This document shows, in pieces, positions 8,887 through 18,652 of a stretch of DNA of 64,000 bases. The notes under the pieces were generated by a model. The model did not search any database. It was not told the DNA's origin and saw only the letters and a program-made list of their open reading frames with translations. Origin of the DNA: Vibrio parahaemolyticus (lineage in GTDB: Bacteria; Pseudomonadota; Gammaproteobacteria; Enterobacterales; Vibrionaceae); assembly GCF_900460535.1 (NCBI RefSeq), contig NZ_UHIL01000001.1, positions 1,860,001-1,924,000 of the forward strand, written 5' to 3'. Both the position numbers and the translations under genes were made by a program. Each line of letters begins with the position of its first letter. Within the stretch, counting starts at the first letter, position 1.

Positions 8887-9807
8887 CTAAATCACAAGAT
8901 CTTGCCCTTGCAGCAACATGAATTCGCTTGTGCCTTGAGGAATGAACACGCACACACGTAAGTTGTCTTTTTTCGCTTTGGTTAACTTATCAGACAGTTC
9001 TGCCGCATTTGAAAAGGCCTCACGTTCGGCATCTCTTCTTACCAACTCCATTGCATCTGATTCACACTTAGTCGAGTACAGCGCAAGTTCGGCTTGCTGC
9101 ATGTAGCGAACAGCTTTGATTGGCAGCATTTCGACGTCTTTTCCGAGATGAATCCAAGTACAGCTGCCCTTCTCATCCAATGGGTTTGCCATCGTTGCCT
9201 GATAGATGGTTTCAAGCTCGCGGTTATTACGCGCGTTTTCAACATCAGGGTTAGAGAAAAATTGCTCCCAGAACTTACGGCGTAAATCGACACTTGGTAA
9301 CGCTTCTTTGATCGAATTACGTTTCGAGTTGGCAAACTCGGCCATCAAACCCATGTTCTGAGGAAGAATCGCTTCAAGCTTTTCACGAATATTGCGAATC
9401 AGTACCGGAGACGCTCCACCACTTGAAATTGCAATCTGGATTCTGCCACGGTTGATCATTGAAGGTGTGATGAAGTCACAGTACGGTTTGTCGTCTACGA
9501 CGTTGACCAAAATGCCAAGCTCTTTGGCATTTTTATACACCTGGTGATTCAACTCTGGGTTATCAGTGGTGGCCCACACTTGCACAAAACGTTTTGTGAC
9601 AAGGTCACTTGAATAAAAGCGCTGTACCCAATGGATTTGGTGCTCATCGGCAAGCCTTGATAAGAACTCAACCAAAGTTGGAGAAACAATGGTGACATTC
9701 GCCCCAGCCTTGAGTAGCGCTTCCACTTTACGGCTCGCCACTTCTCCACCACCAACAACAAGTACTGGTTTATTCACTAAATCTAAGAACAGAGGAAAAT
9801 ATCGCAT
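8887..9807 (-). CDS. Siroheme synthase N-terminal-type dehydrogenase/ferrochelatase with a remnant SUMT domain
   Basis: Residues 1 to about 210 match the CysG-B (Met8p/SirC-like) part of siroheme synthase: MRYFPLFLDL, the NAD-binding loop VVGGGEVASRK, and ITPSMINRGRIQIAISSGG. This part oxidises precorrin-2 to sirohydrochlorin and inserts iron. Residues from about 212 still follow the start of the CysG-A uroporphyrinogen-III methyltransferase: a K-A-x-R-x-x-Q-Q-A-x-x-x-L-Y pattern and ELVRRDAER. The protein ends at 306, where a full CysG would continue to about 460, and the glycine-rich SAM site near the start of the domain is lost. Methylation must therefore come from a separate enzyme. The gene is single, with its start at the ATG of MRYFPLF. 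Confidence 0.88.
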   Translation of the reverse strand: MRYFPLFLDLVNKPVLVVGGGEVASRKVEALLKAGANVTIVSPTLVEFLSRLADEHQIHWVQRFYSSDLVTKRFVQVWATTDNPELNHQVYKNAKELGILVNVVDDKPYCDFITPSMINRGRIQIAISSGGASPVLIRNIREKLEAILPQNMGLMAEFANSKRNSIKEALPSVDLRRKFWEQFFSNPDVENARNNRELETIYQATMANPLDEKGSCTWIHLGKDVEMLPIKAVRYMQQAELALYSTKCESDAMELVRRDAEREAFSNAAELSDKLTKAKKDNLRVCVFIPQGTSEFMLLQGQDLVI

Positions 9808-10268
9808 TTCAATCCATGATTACTCTTATTTGCTATTGCTACTCATGCTACCAAAAATGGGGCAAACACATCACCCTGTTTCGACATCACAAATAATTTT
9901 TGTTCAAATTTTTGCGTAACTCAGTCGAGCTAGGCTAATGATAGATTTAATAACAACTTTTTATTCTCTCATTTTATTCACTCTTCTATTGATTGTTCTG
10001 ATGCACCAAATTGACCGAGTTTTGCACTATTTACAAACAATTAACATTTCGTCATTCTAATTCTCAAGGAGCTTTGGAAGTTCTCTCAAAACTCTATTTA
10101 AATTATATATTTGAGAATTAACAGATCCTTTCCTACGCTTATAACTGGTTGATTTATCGATTGCCGTTTCTTCGAAAATCAATCACGTAGGACAATAAAT
10201 ACTAATAAATTGGACAAGTTATTTCAGGTCACTCCTGATTAAACATGGATCATACAGGAAGGATACAA
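9808..10268. other. 461-base AT-rich divergent intergenic region
   Basis: Lies between the siroheme gene (minus) and aapJ (plus) and must hold both promoters. I see AT-rich stretches near 9940-10010 and 10090-10120, but no repeat, RNA gene or operator I can defend. Confidence 0.5.
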
Positions 10269-11297
10269 ATGGCAAACAAACTAACAATTCTTGCTTCCGT
10301 CGTAGCGGCTTCTACTGCCATGATGGCGACATCAGCACAAGCAGCAGACACGACTCTGGACAAAGTCACAAAACAAGGTTTCCTTACTTGTGGCGTAAGT
10401 ACCGGTCTACCTGGTTTCTCAAACCCGAACTCAAAAGGTGAATGGGAAGGTATCGACGTAGAATATTGCCAAGCACTGGCTGCAGCCGTTCTTGGGGATA
10501 AAACGAAAGTTAAATATGTACCCCTAACCGCGAAAGAACGTTTCACTGCACTTCAATCGGGTGAAATCGATGTGCTTTCTCGTAACACTACCTGGACATT
10601 ACACCGAGATACTGCGCTAGGCCTAAACTTTGTTGGCGTTAACTACTATGACGGTCAAGGTTTCATGGTCAAGAAAGATCTTGGCATTTCTAGCGCTAAA
10701 GAGCTTGATGGTGCGTCAGTTTGCGTACAGTCAGGTACAACAACCGAACTCAACTTAGCGGATTACTTCCGCAACAGCGGCATGTCGTACAAACCTGTGG
10801 TGTTTGATACGGCGGCGCAAACCTCAAAAGGTTTCGATGCCGGACGCTGTGACGTGCTAACGACTGACCAATCTGGTCTGTACGCACTTCGTTTGAATCT
10901 GAAAGATCCTTCTTCTGCGGCGGTTCTTCCTGAAATCATTTCTAAAGAGCCACTTGGCCCTGTGGTTCGTCAAGGCGACGATCAGTGGTTCAACATCGCT
11001 AAGTGGACGTTAGCAGCAATGGTGAATGCGGAAGAATACGGCATTACCTCTAAGAATGCGGATGAGATGTTGAAATCTCAAGATCCAAACATCAAACGTA
11101 TTTTGGGTGTTGATGGTCCGAAAGGTAAAGGCCTCGGTATTCGTGATGATTGGGGTTACCAAGTCGTCAAACAAGTGGGTAACTACGGCGAAAGCTTTGA
11201 GCGCACAGTCGGTAAAGGTTCGCCTTTAGAGATCGCTCGTGGTGTTAACGCACTTTGGAATGCCGGCGGCTTCATGTACGCGCCACCAATCCGTTAG
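10269..11297 (+). CDS. aapJ: General L-amino acid ABC transporter, periplasmic binding protein AapJ/BztA
   Basis: 343 residues with a signal peptide ending in TSAQAA near residue 22. The mature protein has the polar amino-acid binding fold: GFLTCGVSTGLPGFS near the start, VKYVPLTAKERFTALQSGEIDVL, and SVCVQSGTTTELNLADYF. The long family-specific C-terminal part, with LGIRDDWGYQVVKQVGNYGE, marks the AapJ/BztA type. ATG 10269 is preferred over 10245 because AGGAAGGA lies just upstream and the signal peptide starts there. It is the first gene of aapJQMP; a terminator-like hairpin follows it. Confidence 0.93.
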   Translation: MANKLTILASVVAASTAMMATSAQAADTTLDKVTKQGFLTCGVSTGLPGFSNPNSKGEWEGIDVEYCQALAAAVLGDKTKVKYVPLTAKERFTALQSGEIDVLSRNTTWTLHRDTALGLNFVGVNYYDGQGFMVKKDLGISSAKELDGASVCVQSGTTTELNLADYFRNSGMSYKPVVFDTAAQTSKGFDAGRCDVLTTDQSGLYALRLNLKDPSSAAVLPEIISKEPLGPVVRQGDDQWFNIAKWTLAAMVNAEEYGITSKNADEMLKSQDPNIKRILGVDGPKGKGLGIRDDWGYQVVKQVGNYGESFERTVGKGSPLEIARGVNALWNAGGFMYAPPIR

Positions 11298-11311
11298 AAA
11301 CGAGTTAATCA

Positions 11312-11335
11312 GGGCGGTTCATGCCGCCCTTTTTC
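11312..11335 (+). terminator. Hairpin between aapJ and aapQ
   Basis: Stem GGGCGG / CCGCCC followed by TTTTT, 14 bases after aapJ. It is probably a partial terminator that gives more binding protein than permease, an arrangement common in ABC transporter operons (inference). Confidence 0.8.
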
Positions 11336-11525
11336 TTGAATATATCAATCTGGATGAGTAAGGATCGCTCATTGGCTGGAATAAGCCTTGGTCAGTATGA
11401 TATGGGTTTGGGCGAGTAACTCGCGCTACAAATCTATTGCAAGCTAACACTAGGTTAAGCCTTTAGGGACAACCACTTATTTATACAGAGTGATATCTAT
11501 AACTAAGGTTTGAGGTTATCGCTGT

Positions 11526-12731
11526 ATGAAACCGACTAAAGATACATCGCCAAGTACGATGTCCAAACCGAGCGGAAGCAAGAGCTTGATTTATAATCCT
11601 GCCTTTCGTTCTGCTATTTTCCAGATCATTGCTATAGCTGCACTGGTATTTTTCTTTTATACCATCATCAACAATGCGTTAAATAACCTCGATGCTCGGG
11701 GCATCGCAACAGGCTTTGGTTTTCTGAACCAAGAAGCTGGTTTTGGTATCGGGTTAACTCTCATTGAGTATAACGAAACGTATTCTTACGGCAGAACGTT
11801 TATCGTGGGTCTTTTGAATACAGCATTAGTCTCTGTGCTGGGTATTATTCTCGCCACCGCGATTGGTTTTACGATGGGTGTAGCGCGTCTCTCAACAAAC
11901 TGGTTAGTTAGCCGTTTAGCCGCGGTTTACATTGAGACGTTTCGAAATATCCCCCTTCTTCTGCAAATCTTTTTCTGGTATTTCGCAGTACTGCAAGCAT
12001 TACCATCGGCAAGACAAAGTTTGAGCCTTGGCGAAGCTATCTTCTTAAACGTGCGTGGGCTTTATTTCCCTGCGCCAGTGTTTAATGAAGGCAGTGGCGT
12101 GGTAATTGCTGCGTTTGTTATCGGGCTTATCGCTACGATCTCTATCTCTATTTGGGCTAGAAACAAACAACGCCTAACAGGCCAACAAACCCCGATGGGA
12201 CGAATTGGTTTAGGGCTTCTCGTTGGCTTGCCTCTGCTGGTTTACTTCGTTTCTGGTATGCCAATCTCTTTGGAATACCCAGAACTGAAAGGTTTCAACT
12301 TCAAAGGTGGGATCAGCATTATTCCTGAGCTAGCAGCTTTGCTATTGGCGTTAAGTGTTTACACCGCCGCCTTTATTGCGGAAATCGTACGCTCCGGTAT
12401 CAACGCGGTGAGTCATGGTCAAACAGAGGCCGCGATGTCACTTGGTTTGCCTCGTGCTAAAACGCTCAAGCTGGTTGTTATCCCTCAAGCTTTGAGAATC
12501 ATCATTCCTCCACTCACAAGCCAATACTTGAACTTAACGAAGAACTCTTCGTTGGCAATGGCTATTGGTTATCCGGATCTGGTTTCTGTGTTTGCTGGTA
12601 CAACCTTGAACCAGACAGGACAAGCCATTGAGATCATCGCGATGACAATGGGCGTTTATCTAACGTTGAGCTTGCTCACGTCTGCGTTGATGAACTTGTA
12701 CAACCGAAAAGTTGCGCTGGTGGAGAGATAA
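11526..12731 (+). CDS. aapQ: Amino acid ABC transporter permease AapQ/BztB
   Basis: 401-residue integral membrane protein. It has the N-terminal hydrophobic helix IIAIAALVFFFYTIINNAL, a GRTFIVGLLNTALVSVLGI segment typical of HisM-type permeases, and the EAA-loop region EAAMSLGLPRAKTLKLVVIPQALR that contacts the ATPase. A long periplasmic/central insert is characteristic of AapQ compared with short HisQ/M permeases. It follows aapJ by 228 bases and ends one base before the aapM start. Family members import a broad range of L-amino acids. Confidence 0.92.
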   Translation: MKPTKDTSPSTMSKPSGSKSLIYNPAFRSAIFQIIAIAALVFFFYTIINNALNNLDARGIATGFGFLNQEAGFGIGLTLIEYNETYSYGRTFIVGLLNTALVSVLGIILATAIGFTMGVARLSTNWLVSRLAAVYIETFRNIPLLLQIFFWYFAVLQALPSARQSLSLGEAIFLNVRGLYFPAPVFNEGSGVVIAAFVIGLIATISISIWARNKQRLTGQQTPMGRIGLGLLVGLPLLVYFVSGMPISLEYPELKGFNFKGGISIIPELAALLLALSVYTAAFIAEIVRSGINAVSHGQTEAAMSLGLPRAKTLKLVVIPQALRIIIPPLTSQYLNLTKNSSLAMAIGYPDLVSVFAGTTLNQTGQAIEIIAMTMGVYLTLSLLTSALMNLYNRKVALVER

Positions 12732-12732
12732 T

Positions 12733-13830
12733 ATGAGTACACATCAATTTCAGCCCGATCTCCCGCCACCATCAAATACCGTAGGCGTGGTTGGGTGGTT
12801 ACGCAAGAATTTGTTTAATGGCCCAGTCAACTCCATTGTCACGCTTATTCTTGCTTATATCGTTTTTAATGCGCTTTGGCACATTGTCGATTGGGCATTC
12901 ATTAATGCTGACTGGATAGGCTCAACGCGTGATGACTGTAGCCGAGAAGGTGCATGCTGGGTGTTCATCAGTGTTCGCTGGGAGCAGTTCATGTACGGCT
13001 TCTACCCAGAAGCAGAACTTTGGCGTCCTCGCCTGTTTTACATCACGCTCGCGATTTTCACTGTGCTTCTTGCCTATGAAAAAACACCAAAACGCTTATG
13101 GATTTGGCTGTTCTTTGTCAACATCTATCCGTTTATCGTTGCTGCGCTTCTCTACGGTGGTGTGTTTGGCTTGGAAGTAGTTGAAACGCACAAATGGGGC
13201 GGATTGCTGGTCACACTGATCATCGCGCTTGTTGGTATTGTGGTTTCATTACCGATCGGTGTCGCACTGGCTCTAGGTCGACGCTCTGATATGCCCATCA
13301 TACGCAGCATCTGTACGATTTACATTGAAGTATGGCGTGGCGTTCCACTGATTACCGTACTATTCATGGCGTCCGTTATGTTACCGCTGTTCTTAGCTGA
13401 AGGTTCCGAAACAGATAAACTTATTCGTGCCTTAATTGGTGTGATCATGTTCAGCGCGGCTTACATGGCAGAAGTGGTACGTGGTGGTTTGCAAGCCATT
13501 CCAAAAGGACAATATGAAGCTGCCGATGCGTTAGGTTTGAGCTACTGGAAGAAAACAGGCCTGATCATTTTGCCACAGGCACTTAAGATCACCATTCCTT
13601 CCATCGTAAACACATTCATTGGCCTATTTAAAGATACCAGTCTGGTACTGATCATCGGTATGTTCGATGTGCTCGGTATTGGACAAGCAGCAAACACCGA
13701 CCCCGAATGGCTCGGCTTTGCTACCGAAAGTTATGTATTTGTCGCGTTAGTGTTCTGGGTATTTTGTTTTGGTATGTCACGTTACTCAATATGGCTCGAA
13801 AACAAACTTCATACCGGTCACAAACGATAA
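12733..13830 (+). CDS. aapM: Amino acid ABC transporter permease AapM/BztC
   Basis: 365 residues. Membrane segments start near residue 30 ([16 protein letters not shown]). The C-terminal half carries the conserved permease core, with the EAA loop [23 protein letters not shown] 12733 is chosen because it has a GAGAG motif upstream and is one base from the aapQ stop; an in-frame start at 12712 would overlap aapQ. It pairs with AapQ to form the membrane channel. Confidence 0.92.
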   Translation: MSTHQFQPDLPPPSNTVGVVGWLRKNLFNGPVNSIVTLILAYIVFNALWHIVDWAFINADWIGSTRDDCSREGACWVFISVRWEQFMYGFYPEAELWRPRLFYITLAIFTVLLAYEKTPKRLWIWLFFVNIYPFIVAALLYGGVFGLEVVETHKWGGLLVTLIIALVGIVVSLPIGVALALGRRSDMPIIRSICTIYIEVWRGVPLITVLFMASVMLPLFLAEGSETDKLIRALIGVIMFSAAYMAEVVRGGLQAIPKGQYEAADALGLSYWKKTGLIILPQALKITIPSIVNTFIGLFKDTSLVLIIGMFDVLGIGQAANTDPEWLGFATESYVFVALVFWVFCFGMSRYSIWLENKLHTGHKR

Positions 13831-13853
13831 CTCATCAAGATCAAGGACGTATT

Positions 13854-14603
13854 ATGACGCAACAACAAGACTATATGATCCAGTTGAAGGACATGAACAA
13901 ATGGTATGGTGAGTTTCACGTACTAAAAAACATCAACTTAAATGTAAAGAAAGGCGAAAAAATCGTTATCTGTGGCCCTTCAGGTTCAGGGAAATCGACC
14001 ATGATTCGCTGTATCAATCGCCTTGAAGAGCATCAAGCAGGCAGCATTTTTGTTTCTGGAACAGAGCTTACGGAAGACTTGAAAAACATCGAAGCCGTGC
14101 GACGTGAAGTCGGAATGTGCTTCCAACACTTTAACCTCTTTCCACACTTAACGGTTTTGGAAAACTGCACACTTGCACCTATTTGGGTGAAAAAGATGCC
14201 GAAAGAGGAAGCAGAAGCGGTTGCGATGAAATATCTCAAACGCGTTAAAATCCCAGACCAAGCCGATAAATACCCAGGTCAGTTATCTGGTGGTCAGCAA
14301 CAGCGTGTAGCGATTGCCCGCTCATTGTGTATGAGTCCTAAAGTCATGCTGTTTGATGAGCCAACCTCCGCGCTCGACCCTGAAATGGTGCGTGAAGTGT
14401 TGGACGTTATGGTCGAATTGGCGGAAGAAGGCATGACCATGCTGTGTGTAACCCATGAAATGGGCTTTGCTAAAGAAGTCGCCGATCGCGTGATATTTAT
14501 GGACGCAGGAGAAATCATAGAAGAGAACAACCCGGTCGACTTCTTTGAGAATCCTCAATCGGATCGCACGCAAAACTTCTTAGCGCAAATCCTGCATCAT
14601 TAA
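13854..14603 (+). CDS. aapP: Amino acid ABC transporter ATP-binding protein AapP/BztD
   Basis: 249 residues. It shows Walker A (GPSGSGKST), the ABC signature ([15 protein letters not shown]), Walker B with the catalytic Glu ([14 protein letters not shown]) and the switch His (CVTHEMGF). This is the cytoplasmic ATPase of aapJQMP. The frame is open upstream to 13707, inside aapM, but family similarity and the AAGGACG motif place the start at ATG 13854. Confidence 0.95.
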   Translation: MTQQQDYMIQLKDMNKWYGEFHVLKNINLNVKKGEKIVICGPSGSGKSTMIRCINRLEEHQAGSIFVSGTELTEDLKNIEAVRREVGMCFQHFNLFPHLTVLENCTLAPIWVKKMPKEEAEAVAMKYLKRVKIPDQADKYPGQLSGGQQQRVAIARSLCMSPKVMLFDEPTSALDPEMVREVLDVMVELAEEGMTMLCVTHEMGFAKEVADRVIFMDAGEIIEENNPVDFFENPQSDRTQNFLAQILHH

Positions 14604-14625
14604 TCATCAACGCAGATAACGCTTT

Positions 14626-14661
14626 AAAAGCACTGATTTCGAACGAAGTCAGTGCTTTTTG
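14626..14661 (+). terminator. Terminator of the aapJQMP operon
   Basis: Stem AAGCACTGA / TCAGTGCTT followed by Ts, 22 bases after aapP. Confidence 0.85.
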
Positions 14662-14854
14662 TCATTTACATCACCAATCGTTGTGAGCACCAACGCAAAA
14701 ATTCTTGGTGGTAATATTGTGTTACAAGTTGCCACATACATAACATCTTATTTCCATTATCATTTTATCTAGGATATGCATGGAAAGGGCTTGATTTTTT
14801 GAACTTTCAGCCCCATAAATGTACCAATAGTAAACTCCCTTATTGAGGATAATT

Positions 14855-15523
14855 ATGAACAGTCCAATGTTTACTCGTTCAACAAGTGTTCCTAATACAC
14901 TTGAAACTAACAAAGTACTGAAAAACACTTACTTCCTACTGTCGATGACACTGATGACCAGTGCTATCGCAGCAGTCGCGACTATGGCAATGCAAATTTC
15001 ACCAATCATGGCGATTGTGATGCAGCTTGCAGCGATTGGTATTTTGTTCTTTGTTATGCCAAAGGCAATCAACTCATCATCAGGTATCGTTTGGACATTC
15101 GTTTTCACGACTCTAATGGGTGGTGCTTTAGGTCCAATGCTTAACTACTACGCATCAATTCCAAACGGTCCTACTATCATTGCTCAAGCTCTAGGTTTGA
15201 CTGGTATGGTGTTCCTTGGCCTATCGGCTTACACCATTTCAAGCAAGAAAGATTTCTCTTTCATGCGCAACTTCCTGATGGCAGGTTTGATCATTGTGAT
15301 CGTTGCAGCGCTGATTAACATCTTCGTTGGTTCAACAATGGCTCACCTAGTAATCAGCAGTGTTTCTGCACTCGTGTTCTCTGGTTTCATCCTATTCGAT
15401 ACAAGTCGTATCGTTCGTGGCGAAGAAACAAACTACATCAGTGCAACAATTTCGATGTACCTAAACATCCTTAACTTGTTCACTAGCCTACTAAGCATTC
15501 TAGGCATCATGAACGACGATTAA
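14855..15523 (+). CDS. yccA: Bax inhibitor-1 family inner-membrane protein YccA
   Basis: 222 residues, almost entirely hydrophobic, with about seven membrane segments. The BI-1 family pattern is seen in the C-terminal part (LVFSGFILFDTSRIVRG), which includes the conserved Asp. E. coli YccA is a substrate and modulator of the FtsH protease. The ATG at 14855 has TGAGGA upstream and is preferred to the TTG at 14843. It sits near tusE, acyP and rlmI as in enterobacteria. Confidence 0.92.
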   Translation: MNSPMFTRSTSVPNTLETNKVLKNTYFLLSMTLMTSAIAAVATMAMQISPIMAIVMQLAAIGILFFVMPKAINSSSGIVWTFVFTTLMGGALGPMLNYYASIPNGPTIIAQALGLTGMVFLGLSAYTISSKKDFSFMRNFLMAGLIIVIVAALINIFVGSTMAHLVISSVSALVFSGFILFDTSRIVRGEETNYISATISMYLNILNLFTSLLSILGIMNDD

Positions 15524-15545
15524 TCGTTTCTCGTTAAGTAGAATT

Positions 15546-15580
15546 AAAAAGCCCGAAGGTGTTTCCTTCGGGCTTTTTCT
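15546..15580. terminator. Terminator after yccA
   Basis: Stem AAGCCCGAAGG / CCTTCGGGCTT, with an A-run before and a T-run after. It can act in both directions for the convergent pair. Confidence 0.9.
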
Positions 15581-15599
15581 TTGTGTGCAATTCAGTGTA

Positions 15600-15974
15600 T
15601 TACGCCTGCTCTACAGACAACTCGATAACTTCGTCTGCTTCTGGATTTTCTCTAAAGCGTCTCACTTTGATCGTTTCCTCTCCTAACATGATTTGCTTGG
15701 CGATTCGGTGCATACCATCAAAGACTCGGTAGTCACTAGTTAAGATCACGGGATACGATACATCGGCATTGTTGATGCGTTGGCAATGTTTCGCTATTTC
15801 ACGGCAGGTTGGCTGCGGCCCTTCATCACTAAACCAGGTCACCTCATTCGGACCTTTAATGTCATCAATAGAAATTTCTTCTACGGGTAAGGATTCTGCA
15901 AGCTTCCAAATACGCTCAATAGACCAAGTGGATTTTACGTTGTCATTAATCTCAATGTAACGTTGTGTCGACAT
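15600..15974 (-). CDS. Small ParB/sulfiredoxin-fold hypothetical protein
   Basis: 124 residues. The C-terminal half contains YPVILTSDYRVFDGMHRIAK, which resembles the ParB N-terminal nuclease-like motif (hydrophobic strand, then D-G-x-H-R). It lacks any DNA-binding domain, so it is unlikely to be a partition protein. The start is well fixed by AAGGAG seven bases before the ATG at 15974. The gene is alone. Function is unknown. Confidence 0.7.
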   Translation of the reverse strand: MSTQRYIEINDNVKSTWSIERIWKLAESLPVEEISIDDIKGPNEVTWFSDEGPQPTCREIAKHCQRINNADVSYPVILTSDYRVFDGMHRIAKQIMLGEETIKVRRFRENPEADEVIELSVEQA

Positions 15975-16382
15975 GACTGACTCCTTGTCATGAGTTTTGT
16001 TTCTAACCTGAGCACAGGTCGGTTATCAAACCCAGAGAATATCGACCCAAAGGAATAAACACAACGTCGTAACCGATTCATCCTTAAACAAAATTTCATT
16101 AATTAGACAGCTGACTATCAAAAAACGATAATAAAAATGAATAAATCCGAATATAAATGCAAATGTCTTGGTATTACCCCCGGTAAATTTTTAACAAGCT
16201 GAATAATTTATTATTTTTCTGCATAGTAGTGAGTTTTGGACACATCATCAGTATTCATTAAAGCCCTGCTACTTTGTATGCTTTTGCTTCGCTCAGTACG
16301 ACTTCAGGATTCTTTTGTTGAGAACTTCCTAACGTGTGCGCTAATCTATAAACATCCATGTTCACTTAACGGATAAGACGTT
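15975..16382. other. 408-base divergent intergenic region
   Basis: AT-rich, with A-runs around 16080-16150. It must hold the promoters of the ParB-fold gene and tusE. No repeat, RNA gene or clear operator was seen. Confidence 0.5.
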
Positions 16383-16712
16383 ATGTTCGTTTACAACGGC
16401 AAAGAAATTGAAACTGATGCTCAAGGCTATCTACTGGATCATACTCAGTGGGAAGAAGGCATGATTGAGCTTTTAGCAAAAGAAGAAGACATCGAACTTA
16501 CTGATGCTCATTTAGAAGTTGTGCATTTTGTGCGCGACTTTTATGAAGAGTTTAATACCTCTCCAGCAGTGCGAATGCTTGTCAAAGCAATGGAAAAGGC
16601 GCACGGCCCAGAAAAAGGCAACAGCAAATATTTGTTCAAGCTGTTCAAAAAAGGCCCAGCAAAACAAGCAACAAAGCTAGCAGGTTTACCTAAACCAGCT
16701 AAGTGCCTGTAA
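16383..16712 (+). CDS. tusE: Sulfurtransferase TusE (DsrC family)
   Basis: 109 residues, the usual TusE length. The C-terminus ends P-A-K-C-L, giving the conserved penultimate cysteine that accepts sulfur from TusBCD and passes it on for 2-thiouridine formation at tRNA position 34. The N-terminal [13 protein letters not shown] segment ([14 protein letters not shown]) and [14 protein letters not shown] also match the family. It is convergent with acyP, with only two bases between them, as in the yccK-yccX pair of E. coli. Confidence 0.95.
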   Translation: MFVYNGKEIETDAQGYLLDHTQWEEGMIELLAKEEDIELTDAHLEVVHFVRDFYEEFNTSPAVRMLVKAMEKAHGPEKGNSKYLFKLFKKGPAKQATKLAGLPKPAKCL

Positions 16713-16714
16713 TA

Positions 16715-16987
16715 TTATAGAATTTTAAATCCGCGGAATGGTTTGTACGATACGCTCTCTCGCGTAACGCTTTCTACTGTCGCCGTCCGCGGACCTTCTT
16801 GTAACCATTCACAAAACTGGTCAATTTTCTCTTTAGGCCCACAAGCCATCACTTCTACATCGCCATTGTTCAAGTTCTTCGCGTAGCCCGTTAAACCAAG
16901 CTTTAAACCTTGGTGCGAAGTATGGTAACGAAAGCCAACCCCTTGAACGTGACCTTTAACTATAAATCTCTCACACTTTACGTTCAT
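16715..16987 (-). CDS. acyP: Acylphosphatase
   Basis: 90 residues. Contains the signature [12 protein letters not shown], with the catalytic Arg in GFR, and [13 protein letters not shown], with the catalytic Asn. Hydrolyses acyl phosphates in the cytoplasm. The frame is open to 17119, but the acylphosphatase fold begins at MNVKCERF, so ATG 16987 is chosen. Neighbours match E. coli yccX. Confidence 0.94.
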   Translation of the reverse strand: MNVKCERFIVKGHVQGVGFRYHTSHQGLKLGLTGYAKNLNNGDVEVMACGPKEKIDQFCEWLQEGPRTATVESVTRESVSYKPFRGFKIL

Positions 16988-17038
16988 CTTTGTACCGCAT
17001 CTGATTATTGAGTGATATATTCGTTTTGTCTTATTCAC

Positions 17039-17060
17039 CCCACTAAGGATAGTGGGTTTT
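17039..17060 (+). promoter_or_regulatory. Hairpin with AGGA loop just before the chemotaxis receptor gene
   Basis: Perfect 7-bp stem CCCACTA / TAGTGGG with loop AGGA, followed by TTTT. A GGA in a hairpin loop near a start codon is the classic form of a CsrA binding site, and it holds the only Shine-Dalgarno-like sequence near the gene. Direct CsrA control is inferred. Confidence 0.4.
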
Positions 17061-17063
17061 CGT

Positions 17064-18482
17064 ATGGTTATAATAATTATGAAAGAAATTCCTTTCCGCT
17101 GGATTGATAAGTATCTCATTCACTTAAAGATTCAAGAAAAGTTCTACTTGCTCTTCATTCTCCCTCTTCTTGCTCTAGTCATTCTTACTCTCGTCCTCAA
17201 TAGCGCGGCTAATTCTCTGATCTCAGGTATGTATCAGGAAGAGTTGATGCTCATGAAAGGGTTGATAGAGGCTGGCAATCTTTCTCAAGCTCAAGTAGCA
17301 AACCTTATTGCGGGTTCAGAGACAGTCTCTATTGGTACAGGACCGCAATCTGTATCGGTATTGAATGGCGCATTCAGTTTGGTTGCGAATCATAAGCTTT
17401 CTCTGTGGACTGCCCTATCAATGACTCAAGTGAGCATCATCTGCGTGAGCTTGTTTGTTCTCGCTCTGGGTGTTTACTACATCATGACGTTCATCGGTGG
17501 CGCAATGTTCACCATGAACAAGGCGCTAAACACGCTTGCTGATGGCGACCTAACCGCGCGGATGAATTTCTTCCCTGTTCGTGATGAGTTCAGTGAAATC
17601 GCCATCACGATTGATAAAGTCGCGGAGCGTGAACAAAAAATGGTTCAATCCATCCAAGAGTCTGTCGCTCTTATGCAGCAAATCAGCTCGGACTTGAATC
17701 AATCGATTCACCACAGTTCTGAAATTTCCGCGACGCAACAAGAACACCTCAACTCTCTTGCAAGTGCCACGGAGCAGATGGCGTCAACGATTCGTGAAGT
17801 TGCGACACTGGCTCACGACTCAAGCACACAGACGGATGATGCACGTAGTGTGGCTCAGTCAGGCCAAGTGAAAGTCGAAAACACGCTTCACTCGATTTCA
17901 AATCTGTCAAATGAGATTCAATCTGCTTCTCAAGCGGTTGAAGAGCTAGATGCAAACGCAGCGCAAATTGATGAAGTGGTAACAACAATCAACGGTATCT
18001 CAGAACAAACCAACCTACTCGCCTTGAACGCTGCAATTGAAGCGGCGCGTGCAGGTGAACAAGGTCGTGGCTTTGCGGTTGTTGCGGATGAGGTTCGAGC
18101 TCTTGCGGGGCGTACTCAGCAAGCAACCGTTGAGATTCAAGCGATGATTGAATCATTACAACGTAACAGTCAATCCCTTACCAAACTCATGGAAGTTACG
18201 GTAAACAATGCCAACGAAGGTCAAAACCTGATGGCAGAAGTAAACCAAGAGATTGGCTCGCTTGCTGATAAAAACCAAACCATCTCAGACAGCAGTATTC
18301 AAATTGCGACTGCGGCTGAGGAACAAGGTGTCGTTGCAGATAACATCGCCGCAAGTGTCGAAGAAATCCGAGTTCAAGCAGATAATGTGTGCAATATGAT
18401 CAGCACGACCTCGCAAAACGTCGAACAGTTGCGTAAGCAAAGCGATACGATGGAATCTCTCCTCACTGGTTTGAGAGCATAA
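17064..18482 (+). CDS. Methyl-accepting chemotaxis protein
   Basis: About 472 residues. One membrane segment lies near residues 28-46, with a second near 120-145 separated by a short periplasmic part with no recognisable Cache or 4HB domain. A HAMP-like linker follows, then a long coiled-coil signalling domain with the strongly conserved tip [18 protein letters not shown]. It should signal to CheA/CheW; the ligand is unknown. The start is uncertain: ATG 17064, ATG 17079 and GTG 17052 are in frame. The gene separates acyP from rlmI, which are adjacent in E. coli, so it is probably an insertion in this lineage. Confidence 0.92.
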   Translation: MVIIIMKEIPFRWIDKYLIHLKIQEKFYLLFILPLLALVILTLVLNSAANSLISGMYQEELMLMKGLIEAGNLSQAQVANLIAGSETVSIGTGPQSVSVLNGAFSLVANHKLSLWTALSMTQVSIICVSLFVLALGVYYIMTFIGGAMFTMNKALNTLADGDLTARMNFFPVRDEFSEIAITIDKVAEREQKMVQSIQESVALMQQISSDLNQSIHHSSEISATQQEHLNSLASATEQMASTIREVATLAHDSSTQTDDARSVAQSGQVKVENTLHSISNLSNEIQSASQAVEELDANAAQIDEVVTTINGISEQTNLLALNAAIEAARAGEQGRGFAVVADEVRALAGRTQQATVEIQAMIESLQRNSQSLTKLMEVTVNNANEGQNLMAEVNQEIGSLADKNQTISDSSIQIATAAEEQGVVADNIAASVEEIRVQADNVCNMISTTSQNVEQLRKQSDTMESLLTGLRA

Positions 18483-18500
18483 CCAAATATCAGTTAATCA

Positions 18501-18527
18501 GGGTCACGCAAGTGGCCCTTTTTTATG
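18501..18527 (+). terminator. Terminator of the chemotaxis receptor gene
   Basis: Stem GGGTCAC / GTGGCCC with one G-U pair, followed by six Ts. Confidence 0.8.
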
Positions 18528-18652
18528 CCTGCTAACAGCTGTGCCAACGATACCGACCGTTTAGCAAATGACTGGATTGTTGAGGGATATTGCTTTTGCC
18601 CTCAACATCCCGGACAATACGCCCCTTTCAAAATTCAACAAGAGCAAATGAA

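Noticed and set aside
10245..10268. Upstream ATG for aapJ
   Set aside because: The ATG at 10269 has the good ribosome binding site and begins the signal peptide.
15600..15974. Plasmid or chromosome partition function for the ParB-like protein
   Set aside because: Only the nuclease-like motif is present; there is no DNA-binding domain, parA or parS nearby.
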